Assembly: GCA_934663595.1 (NCBI GenBank) | Contig: CAKUKM010000024.1 | Location: forward strand, 1-34,067 | Length of the DNA stretch: 34,067 bases | Source of the DNA: an uncultured Clostridia bacterium | GTDB taxonomy: Bacteria; Bacillota; Clostridia; Christensenellales; Aristaeellaceae | Reading direction: 5' to 3' | Part shown: positions 1 to 6,159 of the stretch, one piece after another | Layout of the letters: the number at the start of each line of letters is the position of its first letter | Numbering within the stretch: the stretch's first letter is position 1 | The notes under the pieces: generated by a model | The model's database searches: none | What the model was told of the DNA's origin: nothing | What the model saw: only the letters and a program-made list of their open reading frames with translations | Translations under genes and position numbers: made by a program

Positions 1-3
1 TGT

Positions 4-1014
4 CTATAGCAAGCTCATATCCACCCCTATATCTTCCAGCTTCCTTTGAATCAGCTTGAGCGGGTTTTCCAGCATGGCGAGCTTGCCGTCGCGATGGAGA
101 AAGCAGAACGGAAAAACGCCCGTCTTTTTAATGAGCTCGCGTCCATAATTATATTTGCTGTCGATGATCTTGTGGCCCTGAGAAGCTGTCCGCAGGGTGC
201 GAGCGGCGGCCTCGCTTCTTGGAAGGAGTTTCTTTGCTGCTGAATAGGTGTAGTAGTCCTGGGTATCGTCGCTGCGGAAGATGAGCTTGTAGATGGATTT
301 CTCGGCGTAATACGCGATTTCGTAATCCAGTAAATTGCCGAAAAGAGGTTGAATCCGATATTTTTTACAGAGTCTTTTGATGAACAGGAACCCGCACTGC
401 ACCTCTAACCGCAGGATGTCTTGGGCAAATTCAAAATCTCGGGTGGGTATTTTATATTTTCGATCACTCAAATATTTCAGACGATCAGCCTTGTCGTAGA
501 AATTGAGAACGTAATTTCGACGTTCGTTGTGGTTGTAATCGGATTTCGTCTTGATATAGACGCTTCCGTCGAGATGCTTGTGCAGCGTGTAGTTGATCCG
601 CGCACCGTTGTCGACTTGACGGAAAGCATCGTTCATAAAATGGACGTACTCTGCGACATGGGGCGTATAGACATTGAAGCAATAATCTATTCGATAGGCA
701 TGAAAATACAGGATGTCGAGGCGAATGGTTTTGAACAGAGCACTGAGATAGTCGTTGATGTCGCAAACAAACTGCGGTATGTCCAGCCCGTACACATCGT
801 CGACGTTTAGAACCTCGCTATCTTCCAGCAGCATCAGTATTTTTCCAGTGACGGTAATTCGCCGACGCATCGGATAATAGCGAACCCATACGCCGCGAAA
901 ACGATGATACCAAATGACCGTTTTATCCTTCAGGATTCCTGTCCGGAAGCGCGTCCAATCGAATTCTTCTTCGGGTATTTCAATATCCATCCCGAGGCGA
1001 ACATAATCGATCAT
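4..1014 (-). CDS. Replication-initiation-like protein of a mobile element
   Basis: This is a 336-residue protein with no signal peptide or membrane segment. It contains a RIDYCFN motif near residue 108 and, later, a segment ending NFYDKADRLKYL. Both resemble conserved blocks of phage/plasmid replication initiators (gene II/X or Rep_trans-like families that nick or melt an origin). I infer that role from these short motifs and from the neighbours, not from a full-length match. The ATG at 1012-1014 is preceded by GGGAGGTGA about seven bases upstream, and the stop is at 4-6, so the gene is complete. It is divergent from an XRE regulator and lies near a tyrosine recombinase, as in integrative plasmid-like or mobilizable elements. 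A relaxase (MobT/NicK-like) role is an alternative. Family assignment is moderate; membership of the mobile element is fairly secure. Confidence 0.55.
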   Translation of the reverse strand: MIDYVRLGMDIEIPEEEFDWTRFRTGILKDKTVIWYHRFRGVWVRYYPMRRRITVTGKILMLLEDSEVLNVDDVYGLDIPQFVCDINDYLSALFKTIRLDILYFHAYRIDYCFNVYTPHVAEYVHFMNDAFRQVDNGARINYTLHKHLDGSVYIKTKSDYNHNERRNYVLNFYDKADRLKYLSDRKYKIPTRDFEFAQDILRLEVQCGFLFIKRLCKKYRIQPLFGNLLDYEIAYYAEKSIYKLIFRSDDTQDYYTYSAAKKLLPRSEAAARTLRTASQGHKIIDSKYNYGRELIKKTGVFPFCFLHRDGKLAMLENPLKLIQRKLEDIGVDMSLL

Positions 1015-1020
1015 GGCCGC

Positions 1021-1125
1021 TCACCTCCCGATATCATCAGCGATTCCTTTTCGAAATCTGATGGTACTTTTCAAAATATTTACATCAATTACAGAGAAGA
1101 GCATGTTTGAATCCGTTTCGCTCAT
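1021..1125 (-). CDS. Possible 34-residue leader ORF before the replication gene
   Basis: A short reading frame starts at the ATG at 1123-1125 and stops at 1021-1023, six bases before the replication-gene ATG. Its last codons form the GGGAGGTGA ribosome binding site of that gene, so the two could be translationally coupled. It lies wholly inside the transcript predicted from the promoter at 1158-1186. The peptide resembles no family I know, and its own ribosome binding site is weak (a GAGGCG about six bases upstream). It may be only a leader or chance. Confidence 0.3.
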   Translation of the reverse strand: MSETDSNMLFSVIDVNILKSTIRFRKGIADDIGR

Positions 1126-1151
1126 AGCAGCGCCTCGTTTCTTTTGTCATT

Positions 1152-1228
1152 AATCGTATTATACATCTAATTTCGTATTACGTCAATACGCTTAACATAA
1201 ATACGAAAATAGCATTGACAATACGAAA
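1152..1228. promoter_or_regulatory. Operator cluster between divergent promoters
   Basis: TTTCGTATT at 1171-1179 is the exact inverse of AATACGAAA at 1200-1208 and again at 1220-1228. Partial copies lie at 1152-1160 (AATCGTATT) and 1185-1190 (AATACG). The copies sit on or beside the -35 and -10 elements of both divergent promoters. This is the arrangement expected for a regulator controlling itself and the replication gene. The XRE protein encoded just downstream is the obvious candidate by inference. Confidence 0.7.
1158..1186 (-). promoter_or_regulatory. Promoter of the replication gene
   Basis: On the minus strand, TTGACG (1186-1181) is followed after 17 bases by a perfect TATAAT (1163-1158). 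The predicted start is near 1151. This gives a leader of about 135 bases before the replication gene, which contains the possible 34-residue ORF. Confidence 0.75.
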
Positions 1229-1243
1229 TGTGTGTGATAAAAT
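1215..1243 (+). promoter_or_regulatory. Promoter of the XRE regulator
   Basis: A perfect TTGACA at 1215-1220 is followed by 17 bases and TAAAAT at 1238-1243. The predicted start near 1250 is only about 13 bases before the regulator's ATG, so the transcript has a very short leader that begins at the ribosome binding site. Confidence 0.8.
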
Positions 1244-1262
1244 ACTGCCATGAGGTGATTGG

Positions 1263-1841
1263 ATGAATAGCGTCTATGATGTAATAGAAGTCCTCAGCGC
1301 GTGGCGAGGCCTTACGATGAAGGAAGTCGCGCTCCGGGCAGGGCTTTCGTATACGACGTTCGCTTCGATGATGAGCAGACGACCTGTAAAGATCGCCAAG
1401 AGGACTTTGCAGAGCATCGGAACGGTTTTCGGCACCGAATGGTATACGTTGCTGGGGAGCGATTCGGAGCTTGTGCCGGAGTTTCCTCCCACCACAAGGT
1501 ATGGTATGCGCAACATAAACGGAGAGCGCGTCTGCGCAATGATGGACGAGAAGACGGTTCACGCAGCGCTGAAGCGAATCATTGGAGATAACTATACGAG
1601 AGTACTCTACAAGACCGCCACAGGAAAAAGAGCGTTGACGGAACACGTCGAATCCTCGACGCACAGCAGGATCAAAGACCGGCGCGGACAATTTGACGCG
1701 TGCGTTGATCTGGTTTTCAATCATCTCAACGACAACGGCGTAATTGAGGCCATGCGCTATCTTCTTGAACTGGCGCAGAATCCGAAATATCGCACGGACG
1801 CTGTGCAGCCCGACACGCAGCGCGAGGACGAGAAGCTCTGA
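1263..1841 (+). CDS. XRE-family helix-turn-helix regulator
   Basis: This is a 192-residue cytoplasmic protein. Its first 60 residues form a typical lambda-repressor-like helix-turn-helix (LTMKEVALRAGLS followed by a recognition helix with SYTTFASMM). The rest has no recognised domain and ends in a charged tail. The ATG is preceded by GAGGTGA at 1252-1258. The gene is divergent from the replication gene, and the space between them is full of inverted TTTCGTATT repeats. I infer that it represses both promoters and so controls the element's replication or excision. There is no visible LexA-type autoproteolysis motif. Family is secure; target is inferred. Confidence 0.85.
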   Translation: MNSVYDVIEVLSAWRGLTMKEVALRAGLSYTTFASMMSRRPVKIAKRTLQSIGTVFGTEWYTLLGSDSELVPEFPPTTRYGMRNINGERVCAMMDEKTVHAALKRIIGDNYTRVLYKTATGKRALTEHVESSTHSRIKDRRGQFDACVDLVFNHLNDNGVIEAMRYLLELAQNPKYRTDAVQPDTQREDEKL

Positions 1842-1901
1842 TCGGGCTTATATGGCCGCATGGGCGGCTTAAATCAAATATTATTTGCTTAGGAGGAAAA
1901 A

Positions 1902-3242
1902 ATGCCCACTCTATCGCCAAATCTATTGCTTGGCCATGCAGCGGATATGCCGCTGAAGCCGCCTCTACAGGCCGCACAGCCTGATCTTTTCTCTAAAATG
2001 AAAAACAGTACCCTTAAATCGCCCTTTCTTAAGCCTATAAACAATGGAATCTCACTTGACAGCTTTACCGCTCCTGCGGTATCCTTTTTCCAGAACCTTG
2101 ACAACTGCACAGACGATGCACGGAGCACGCCAAAGGAGGCAACTTCGATGGCGTACAAGAGAGTAAAGCTCCCAGTAGGCAAGGACAGCAGCGGTCAACC
2201 TACCTACAGGCAGATCGGCGGAGGCAGCGAAGAAGAGCGCTTTCTGCGCGGCCTTCAAGAGGTGATTCGCAGCGGCAGAATCAATGATTATCTTCCGGAT
2301 TATCCTTCGCCGATCGCCGCTAATGCAAATCCGCCCGCAAGGGAACAGCACCCGTTCACAGCATACGCGAAAGATTTCTATGCGCGGTACAAGGGGCATC
2401 TGCGAGCCAACACCGACGTAACCCAGCGCGGATGGCTCAGGCAGCAATGCGAATTCTTCAGGGACGAACCCATCGAGAGCATCGCCGTCAGCAGAATACA
2501 GGATTATGTGAACTCCATCCAATCCAACACGACGGACACCATTCACAAGAAGATCACCTTCCTGCGGGAAATTCTGGCATCCGCATACGAGGACAATCTG
2601 ATCAACAGGAACCCCGCCGACAGCCGACGCATCAACCTCGGAGGAAAGGACGGCGAGGGAATTAAAGCCCTTCCACGCGAAACCGTTAAGACGCTGATTG
2701 TAAAAATTCAGAATTGCGACAATACCCATATCCAGTTTTTTCTGGCCGTCATGCTATATGCAGGAATGCGCAGGGAAGAACTGCTGGGGCTGCGTTGGGA
2801 GGACATCAATTTCAACACTGGATTTTTGCACATTCGAAGGGCGATTACCTATCCTTCCAGTCAGCCAACCGTCGGTGCGCCGAAGACGAAGAGCAGTGAT
2901 CGCGACGTAGCCATGCCCGACGAGCTGATTCGCATCCTGAAGCCGCATCGGCAGCTCAGCGGGTATTTGATTGCAAAAGAGAACGACGAGCCGTTGACCG
3001 AATACGAGCTGAAGAAACTGCGAACGGCCGCTCGCGATTATTCCGGCTTACCCAAGCTGGACGCGCGGCAGCTCCGACATTCTTACGCTTCCATGCTTCA
3101 CGCGGCGGGCGTTGAGAGAAATCTCATCGGGACAAGCATGGGACACACCAATTTCAGCACGACAGACGGCTACATCGACATCGAACAGGCGCGCATGAAC
3201 GACGTTCGAAACGCGGGAATCAATTACGTTCTCAGCAGCTGA
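1902..3242 (+). CDS. int: Tyrosine recombinase (phage-type integrase)
   Basis: This is a site-specific recombinase for integration and excision of the element. An arm-binding-like region follows MAYKRVK, then comes a SAM-like core-binding domain and a C-terminal catalytic domain. Numbering from 1902, the catalytic residues are R290 (AGMRREELLGLRW), R392 with H393 (RQLRHS), H415 (SMGHTN) and nucleophile Y424 (TTDGYIDI). The usual first histidine of the HxxR box is replaced by R389. Two in-frame starts each have a strong ribosome binding site: ATG 1902 (AGGAGG at 1891-1896) and ATG 2148 (AAGGAGG at 2133-2139, ideal spacing). The second gives a normal 364-residue integrase. The first adds 82 residues of unremarkable sequence. 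The true start is undecided. It is the gene closest to the chromosomal junction, as usual for integrases. Confidence 0.92.
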   Translation: MPTLSPNLLLGHAADMPLKPPLQAAQPDLFSKMKNSTLKSPFLKPINNGISLDSFTAPAVSFFQNLDNCTDDARSTPKEATSMAYKRVKLPVGKDSSGQPTYRQIGGGSEEERFLRGLQEVIRSGRINDYLPDYPSPIAANANPPAREQHPFTAYAKDFYARYKGHLRANTDVTQRGWLRQQCEFFRDEPIESIAVSRIQDYVNSIQSNTTDTIHKKITFLREILASAYEDNLINRNPADSRRINLGGKDGEGIKALPRETVKTLIVKIQNCDNTHIQFFLAVMLYAGMRREELLGLRWEDINFNTGFLHIRRAITYPSSQPTVGAPKTKSSDRDVAMPDELIRILKPHRQLSGYLIAKENDEPLTEYELKKLRTAARDYSGLPKLDARQLRHSYASMLHAAGVERNLIGTSMGHTNFSTTDGYIDIEQARMNDVRNAGINYVLSS

Positions 3243-3386
3243 CAGGAATGTGATTTTCTCGTAATTTTGTGCAGTGCAGGTCATACCGGAACGACGATTA
3301 ACAAAACAGCAATACACGAACACGGAAACATAAAATTCAGCACAAATCAACGAATGATTTATGCTGAACAATTGCCAAAAACAAAG
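3243..3386. other. AT-rich spacer between integrase and RNA gene
   Basis: No reading frame here looks real. The stretch is clearly more AT-rich than the DNA to its right. It contains one strong inverted repeat (3336-3368) and several short AACA-rich tracts that could be recombinase arm sites. The attachment site of the element should lie in or just right of this spacer, but the other end of the element is outside the window, so it cannot be fixed. Confidence 0.4.
3326..3368 (-). terminator. Hairpin terminator downstream of the structured RNA
   Basis: TTCAGCA and AAATCA (3336-3349) pair with TGATTT and TGCTGAA (3355-3368). This gives 13 base pairs with one internal mismatch and a five-base loop. 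On the minus strand the hairpin is followed by TTTTATGTTT. It fits a Rho-independent terminator for leftward transcription from the RNA gene. On the plus strand no T-run follows. Confidence 0.6.
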
Positions 3387-3600
3387 GGTTTTGCGCGCCC
3401 GACCTGATCTTTGACCCCACACTCGCCGGCTGGGACGTTCGCTCCTAAGGACTCTGCCTCCCCACTACTGGCCCTCTCGGCCTGTCGGCCGGCCGGACTT
3501 ACCTCTAAGCCGCACCATGCTCACCGGAATTTTCCCGGGTTACGTGGATCGTTTCGCCTGCGACTGGCATCGACTTTCAACCACGGACGCGCGCAAAACC
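3387..3600 (-). ncRNA. Structured non-coding RNA gene, family unidentified
   Basis: The promoter at 3607-3634 predicts transcription starting at about 3600. The first 12 transcript bases, GGTTTTGCGCGC (3600-3589), are perfectly complementary to GCGCGCAAAACC (3398-3387), so the two ends of a 214-nt RNA close in a terminal helix. A T-rich tail (CTTTGTTTTT) follows. Inside are nested helices CGTGG/CCACG, TCG/CGA and GCC/GGC between 3585 and 3542. There are also hairpins around CCGG...CCGG (about 3537-3523), GGCTTA-GAGG-TAAGTC (3511-3496) and GGCC-GACA-GGCC. No convincing reading frame covers it. I do not see the conserved blocks of SRP RNA, tmRNA or RNase P RNA. 6S RNA and the raiA-motif RNA are size-compatible possibilities that I cannot confirm. 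The mobile element abuts its 3' end. Confidence 0.75.
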
Positions 3601-3606
3601 GCTTTT

Positions 3607-3634
3607 ATTATACCCGTTTTGCGCGGCATGTCAA
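3607..3634 (-). promoter_or_regulatory. Consensus promoter of the structured RNA
   Basis: On the minus strand, perfect TTGACA (3634-3629) and perfect TATAAT (3612-3607) are separated by 16 bases. The predicted start falls on the first base of the terminal helix at 3600. The -10 element overlaps the stop codon (3608-3610) of the upstream phosphatase gene. A promoter this close to consensus suggests an abundant RNA. Confidence 0.88.
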
Positions 3635-4243
3635 GAGAAAATCCTGCAGCCGCCACGAAATCCAGCCCGCGGCCACGCTCCACGGAATGGCGACCAGGAT
3701 ATCCAGCACCGAATGCTGCTTGACGAACACGGTGGACACGCTGATCAGCACGCTCATTGCAATCGCCGGATACAGCCACCCGCGCCGCCCCTTCGGCAGC
3801 CGCTTCCATGCGGTATAGGCGACCGCGTAGCAGCCGATCACGTGCATGCTGGGGCAGACGTTTGTGTTGGTGTCCGCCGCGTAGATTCTGGAGACCAGCC
3901 AGGTGGCGAAATTGCTTCTCGGCAGCGGATCGGGGCGCAGATTCTGGCCGTTCGGAAAGAGCAGGCAGAAGATCAGCGCGCTCGAAAAGCCGATTCCAAT
4001 CAGCGTCATATAGCGCCGAAAGCCCTCCGGATCGCGAAACAGCAGAATCAGACCCGGCACAATCAGGAACAGATACCACGATACGTAAGGAAAGATAAAC
4101 CATTCGCAGAACGGAATGGAATCGTCCATCGGCAGATACGAGACCCAATAATCGCTCACGACCAGCTTTTCCGCGATCGCGAACAGAATCAGATACGCCG
4201 GAAGGACGAGCACATATTTAACATGCGGCCATTTTTTGATCAT
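3608..4243 (-). CDS. PAP2-superfamily membrane phosphatase
   Basis: This is a 211-residue integral membrane protein with about five to six hydrophobic segments. It carries the PAP2 (phosphatidic-acid-phosphatase type 2) signature: an NGQNLRP segment at 98-104, CPSMH at 130-134 and VKQHSVLD at 174-181. H134 and H177 are the expected catalytic histidines and D181 completes the triad. Family members remove phosphate from lipid phosphates such as phosphatidate or undecaprenyl pyrophosphate at the outer face of the membrane. The exact substrate cannot be read from sequence. The ATG is preceded by AAGGAGCG. It is the last gene before the RNA gene, and its stop codon lies inside that gene's promoter. 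Confidence 0.88.
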   Translation of the reverse strand: MIKKWPHVKYVLVLPAYLILFAIAEKLVVSDYWVSYLPMDDSIPFCEWFIFPYVSWYLFLIVPGLILLFRDPEGFRRYMTLIGIGFSSALIFCLLFPNGQNLRPDPLPRSNFATWLVSRIYAADTNTNVCPSMHVIGCYAVAYTAWKRLPKGRRGWLYPAIAMSVLISVSTVFVKQHSVLDILVAIPWSVAAGWISWRLQDFLLTCRAKRV

Positions 4244-4272
4244 ACTGCGCTCCTTTTTGCAGACTTTCGCTT

Positions 4273-4301
4273 ATTATAGCATCTTTTTACGCAAAAAGCA
4301 A
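4273..4301 (-). promoter_or_regulatory. Promoter of the PAP2 gene
   Basis: On the minus strand, TTGCTT (4301-4296), 17 bases, then perfect TATAAT (4278-4273). The predicted start is about 25 bases upstream of the phosphatase ATG. Confidence 0.6.
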
Positions 4302-4312
4302 AGGCGGCGCGG

Positions 4313-4341
4313 TTTACTTTCCGCGCACGATCGATTATAAT
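4313..4341 (+). promoter_or_regulatory. Promoter of the chromate-transporter pair
   Basis: TTTACT (4313-4318), 17 bases, then perfect TATAAT (4336-4341). The -10 overlaps the upstream ATG at 4340. That ATG therefore cannot be in the transcript, and the gene must start at the TTG at 4361. The promoter is divergent from that of the PAP2 gene. Confidence 0.65.
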
Positions 4342-4360
4342 GTTTTGCGAGGTGATATTC

Positions 4361-4939
4361 TTGGAACAAAAGCAATCGCTCGGCAAGCGGCTGTGGATTC
4401 TGTTCTACAGCATGCTCTACATCAGCGCCTTCACGTTCGGCGGCGGCTTCGTCATTGTGACGTTTATGAAGCGGCGCTTCGTCGATCAGCTCGGCTGGCT
4501 TGAGGAGCCGGAAATGCTGGATATGACGGCCATCGCGCAGTCCTCGCCCGGCCCGATTGCGCTGAACGCGGCGATTCAGGTGGGCTGGCGCGTGGGCGGC
4601 CTTCCGGGCATGGTGGTTGCGACGATCGCGACGGTGCTGCCGCCGATGGTGATTCTGTCGATCGTATCGGTTTTTTACACGGCGTTTGCCGATAACGAAT
4701 ACGTCGCCGTGGTGCTCAAGGGCATGCAGGCGGGCGTTGCGGCGGTCATCGCGGACGTCGTCTGCGATCTGGGCGGCAAGGTGTTCAAGACGAAATCGTG
4801 GATTCACATTCTGATGATGTTCGCGGCGTTTGCGGTATCGTTCTTCACGAGCGTGAATATCGTGTACGTCATTCTCGCTTCGGCGCTGATCGGCGTGGCG
4901 CTTTCGCTGATCGAGCGCAGGAAGGGGACGGCGAAATGA
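4361..4939 (+). CDS. Chromate transporter family protein, first half-size subunit
   Basis: This is a half-size CHR-family membrane protein, about 192 residues with roughly six hydrophobic segments. It shows the family signatures FTFGGGFV near the N-terminus and SSPGPIALNAA around residues 59-69. Long CHR proteins carry two such domains fused. Here the halves are separate genes with opposite predicted topology, which are expected to work as a heterodimer. I chose the TTG at 4361 because GAGGTGA (4349-4355) lies at the right distance and the upstream ATG is inside the promoter. Half-size pairs have been linked to chromate efflux in some bacteria, but the natural anion substrate is often unknown. 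It overlaps the next gene by four bases (ATGA). Confidence 0.88.
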   Translation: MEQKQSLGKRLWILFYSMLYISAFTFGGGFVIVTFMKRRFVDQLGWLEEPEMLDMTAIAQSSPGPIALNAAIQVGWRVGGLPGMVVATIATVLPPMVILSIVSVFYTAFADNEYVAVVLKGMQAGVAAVIADVVCDLGGKVFKTKSWIHILMMFAAFAVSFFTSVNIVYVILASALIGVALSLIERRKGTAK

Positions 4940-5478
4940 AGCTGATCGAGCTGTTTCTAAGCTTTCTGAAAATCGGCCTGTTCAGCATTGGCGGCGGCTA
5001 TGCCGCGATGCCGCTGATTCGCGAGCAGGTGGTCGTGAGCCATCCGTGGCTGACGATGAGCGAATTTACCGACCTGATCACCATTGCCGAAATGACGCCC
5101 GGCCCGATCGCCGTCAATTCCGCGACGTTCGTGGGCATGCGGCTGGCGGGAATCACCGGCGCGCTGATTTCGACGCTCGGCGTTATCATTCCGTCGCTGA
5201 TTATCGTGTCGCTCCTGTATTTCCTGTATCGGCGCTATCGCGAGCTGCCGATGCTGCAGAGCGTGCTGGCAGCGCTGCGGCCGACGGTCGTGGCCATGAT
5301 CGCCAGCGCAGGGCTTTCGATCCTGCTGCTGGTCATCGGCACGCGCGAGGCGATCAACTATATCGGCATCGCGCTGTTCGCCGTCGCGTTCTTCGCGCTG
5401 CGGAAATTCAAGTTCAACCCGATCCTGACCATGCTCGCCTGCGGCGGAATCAACCTTTTGATTTATTTGATCTTCTAA
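4936..5478 (+). CDS. Chromate transporter family protein, second half-size subunit
   Basis: This is the 180-residue partner of the preceding gene, starting at the ATG in an ATGA overlap, so the two are translationally coupled. It shows the second copy of the CHR signatures, LFSIGGGYAAMPLI near residue 15 and MTPGPIAVNSATF around residue 52. About six hydrophobic segments follow, with a basic RRYR loop in the middle. As a pair with its neighbour it should form the complete anion transporter in the cytoplasmic membrane. Transport of chromate specifically is only a family label. No regulator sits next to the pair. Confidence 0.88.
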   Translation: MKLIELFLSFLKIGLFSIGGGYAAMPLIREQVVVSHPWLTMSEFTDLITIAEMTPGPIAVNSATFVGMRLAGITGALISTLGVIIPSLIIVSLLYFLYRRYRELPMLQSVLAALRPTVVAMIASAGLSILLLVIGTREAINYIGIALFAVAFFALRKFKFNPILTMLACGGINLLIYLIF

Positions 5479-5578
5479 TCTTAATATTCGCGCGTCCAAG
5501 GGGGAATCCTGTTCCTGAGGGCGCGCTCTTCATTGCCAAATCAAAACACAAACTCGACACAAACGGGCGTTTTCTCTC

Positions 5579-5607
5579 TTGCAACGCGCCCGCGCTCATG
5601 CTAAAAT
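5579..5607 (+). promoter_or_regulatory. Main promoter of the ATP synthase operon
   Basis: TTGCAA (5579-5584), 17 bases, then TAAAAT (5602-5607). The predicted start near 5614 gives a leader of about 30 bases before atpI. A GC-rich imperfect inverted repeat at about 5489-5526 just upstream may end the chromate-transporter transcript. Confidence 0.7.
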
Positions 5608-5643
5608 ATGGATATAAAATTTGTGCAAAGGAGTGGACAATCC

Positions 5644-6027
5644 ATGCGCAAGGTGGATTCTACGGTCGCGCGCGAAACGCGGTATATCGCCGGCTGCGTG
5701 CTGGCGCTGAGCGCCGTGATGCAAATCGTGTTTCTGGTGCTGGGGCTGTGGGACGTAAGCGTGCTGCTGGGCAATCTCTTGGGTGCGGTCGCCGCGGTGG
5801 GCAATTTCTTTTTGATGGGGCTGACCATCCAAGACGCGGTGGAAATGGACAAGGACGGCGCGAAAAAGCGCATGAAGCTGTCGCAGTCGCTGCGAATGTT
5901 CGCGCTTATGCTGGCCTGCGTGCTCGCGCTCACGGTCAAATGCTTCCATCCCGTGGCCGCGATTCTGCCGCTGCTGTTCCCGCGGCTCGCCATCGCGCTG
6001 CGGCCGCTGATTTTAAAGGACAAATAA
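5644..6027 (+). CDS. atpI: AtpI-like ATP synthase accessory membrane protein
   Basis: This is a 127-residue protein with four predicted membrane segments, in the usual first position of an atp operon. AtpI proteins help assemble the c-ring, and some are linked to cation supply; conservation is low, so the call rests mainly on topology and position. I chose the ATG at 5644, with AAAGGAG at 5627-5633. An ATG at 5608 directly abuts the -10 element, so it lies upstream of the predicted transcript start. A conserved-looking GNLLGAVAAVGNFFLMG segment forms the second membrane pair. A possible terminator and a second promoter separate it from atpB. Confidence 0.75.
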   Translation: MRKVDSTVARETRYIAGCVLALSAVMQIVFLVLGLWDVSVLLGNLLGAVAAVGNFFLMGLTIQDAVEMDKDGAKKRMKLSQSLRMFALMLACVLALTVKCFHPVAAILPLLFPRLAIALRPLILKDK

Positions 6028-6028
6028 T

Positions 6029-6058
6029 TGGGCAAAGCGGGCCCGATGCCCAGTTTTT
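6029..6058 (+). terminator. Possible attenuator between atpI and atpB
   Basis: TGGGCA (6029-6034) pairs with TGCCCA (6047-6052). A self-complementary GGGCCC lies in the loop, and five T residues follow at 6054-6058. The stem is short, so read-through is likely. Together with the promoter at 6082-6111 it could make atpI expression partly independent of the structural genes. Confidence 0.45.
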
Positions 6059-6081
6059 GGACAAGGCATGGGGCCTGACCA

Positions 6082-6111
6082 TTGAAACAGGGGGCGCGCT
6101 GCTCCTATAAT
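6082..6111 (+). promoter_or_regulatory. Second promoter, before atpB
   Basis: TTGAAA (6082-6087), 18 bases, then perfect TATAAT (6106-6111). It would start a transcript near 6118, about 42 bases before the atpB start codon, giving the Fo/F1 structural genes their own promoter. Confidence 0.6.
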
Positions 6112-6159
6112 AGAGCATGCGCTTAAAGGGCAAATCCCTAGCAAGGAGGTGAATACGCA

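Noticed and set aside
3425..3480. tRNA gene at the element junction
   Set aside because: A GACGTTCGCTCC resembles a T-arm, but no acceptor stem, anticodon arm or D-arm can be built around it on either strand.
3387..3600. SRP RNA, tmRNA, RNase P RNA or a cobalamin riboswitch
   Set aside because: I looked for the SRP GGAAGCAGC loop region, the tRNA-like ends of tmRNA, the GAGGAAAGTCC and ACAGAA blocks of RNase P RNA and the GCCACTG of cobalamin riboswitches. None is convincing. A GAGGTAAGTCC at 3506-3496 only superficially recalls RNase P and lies in a local hairpin. The region is also not a leader of any downstream gene.
3411..3818. A plus-strand protein frame of 135 residues over the RNA gene
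   Set aside because: It runs through the RNA gene and into the opposite strand of PAP2, with no ribosome binding site and no recognisable domain.
4340..4360. ATG at 4340 as start of the first chromate-transporter gene
   Set aside because: It overlaps the -10 element. The TTG at 4361 has a well-placed GAGGTGA.
5608..5643. ATG at 5608 as start of atpI
   Set aside because: It directly follows the -10 element, so it lies upstream of the predicted transcript start. The ATG at 5644 has AAAGGAG upstream.
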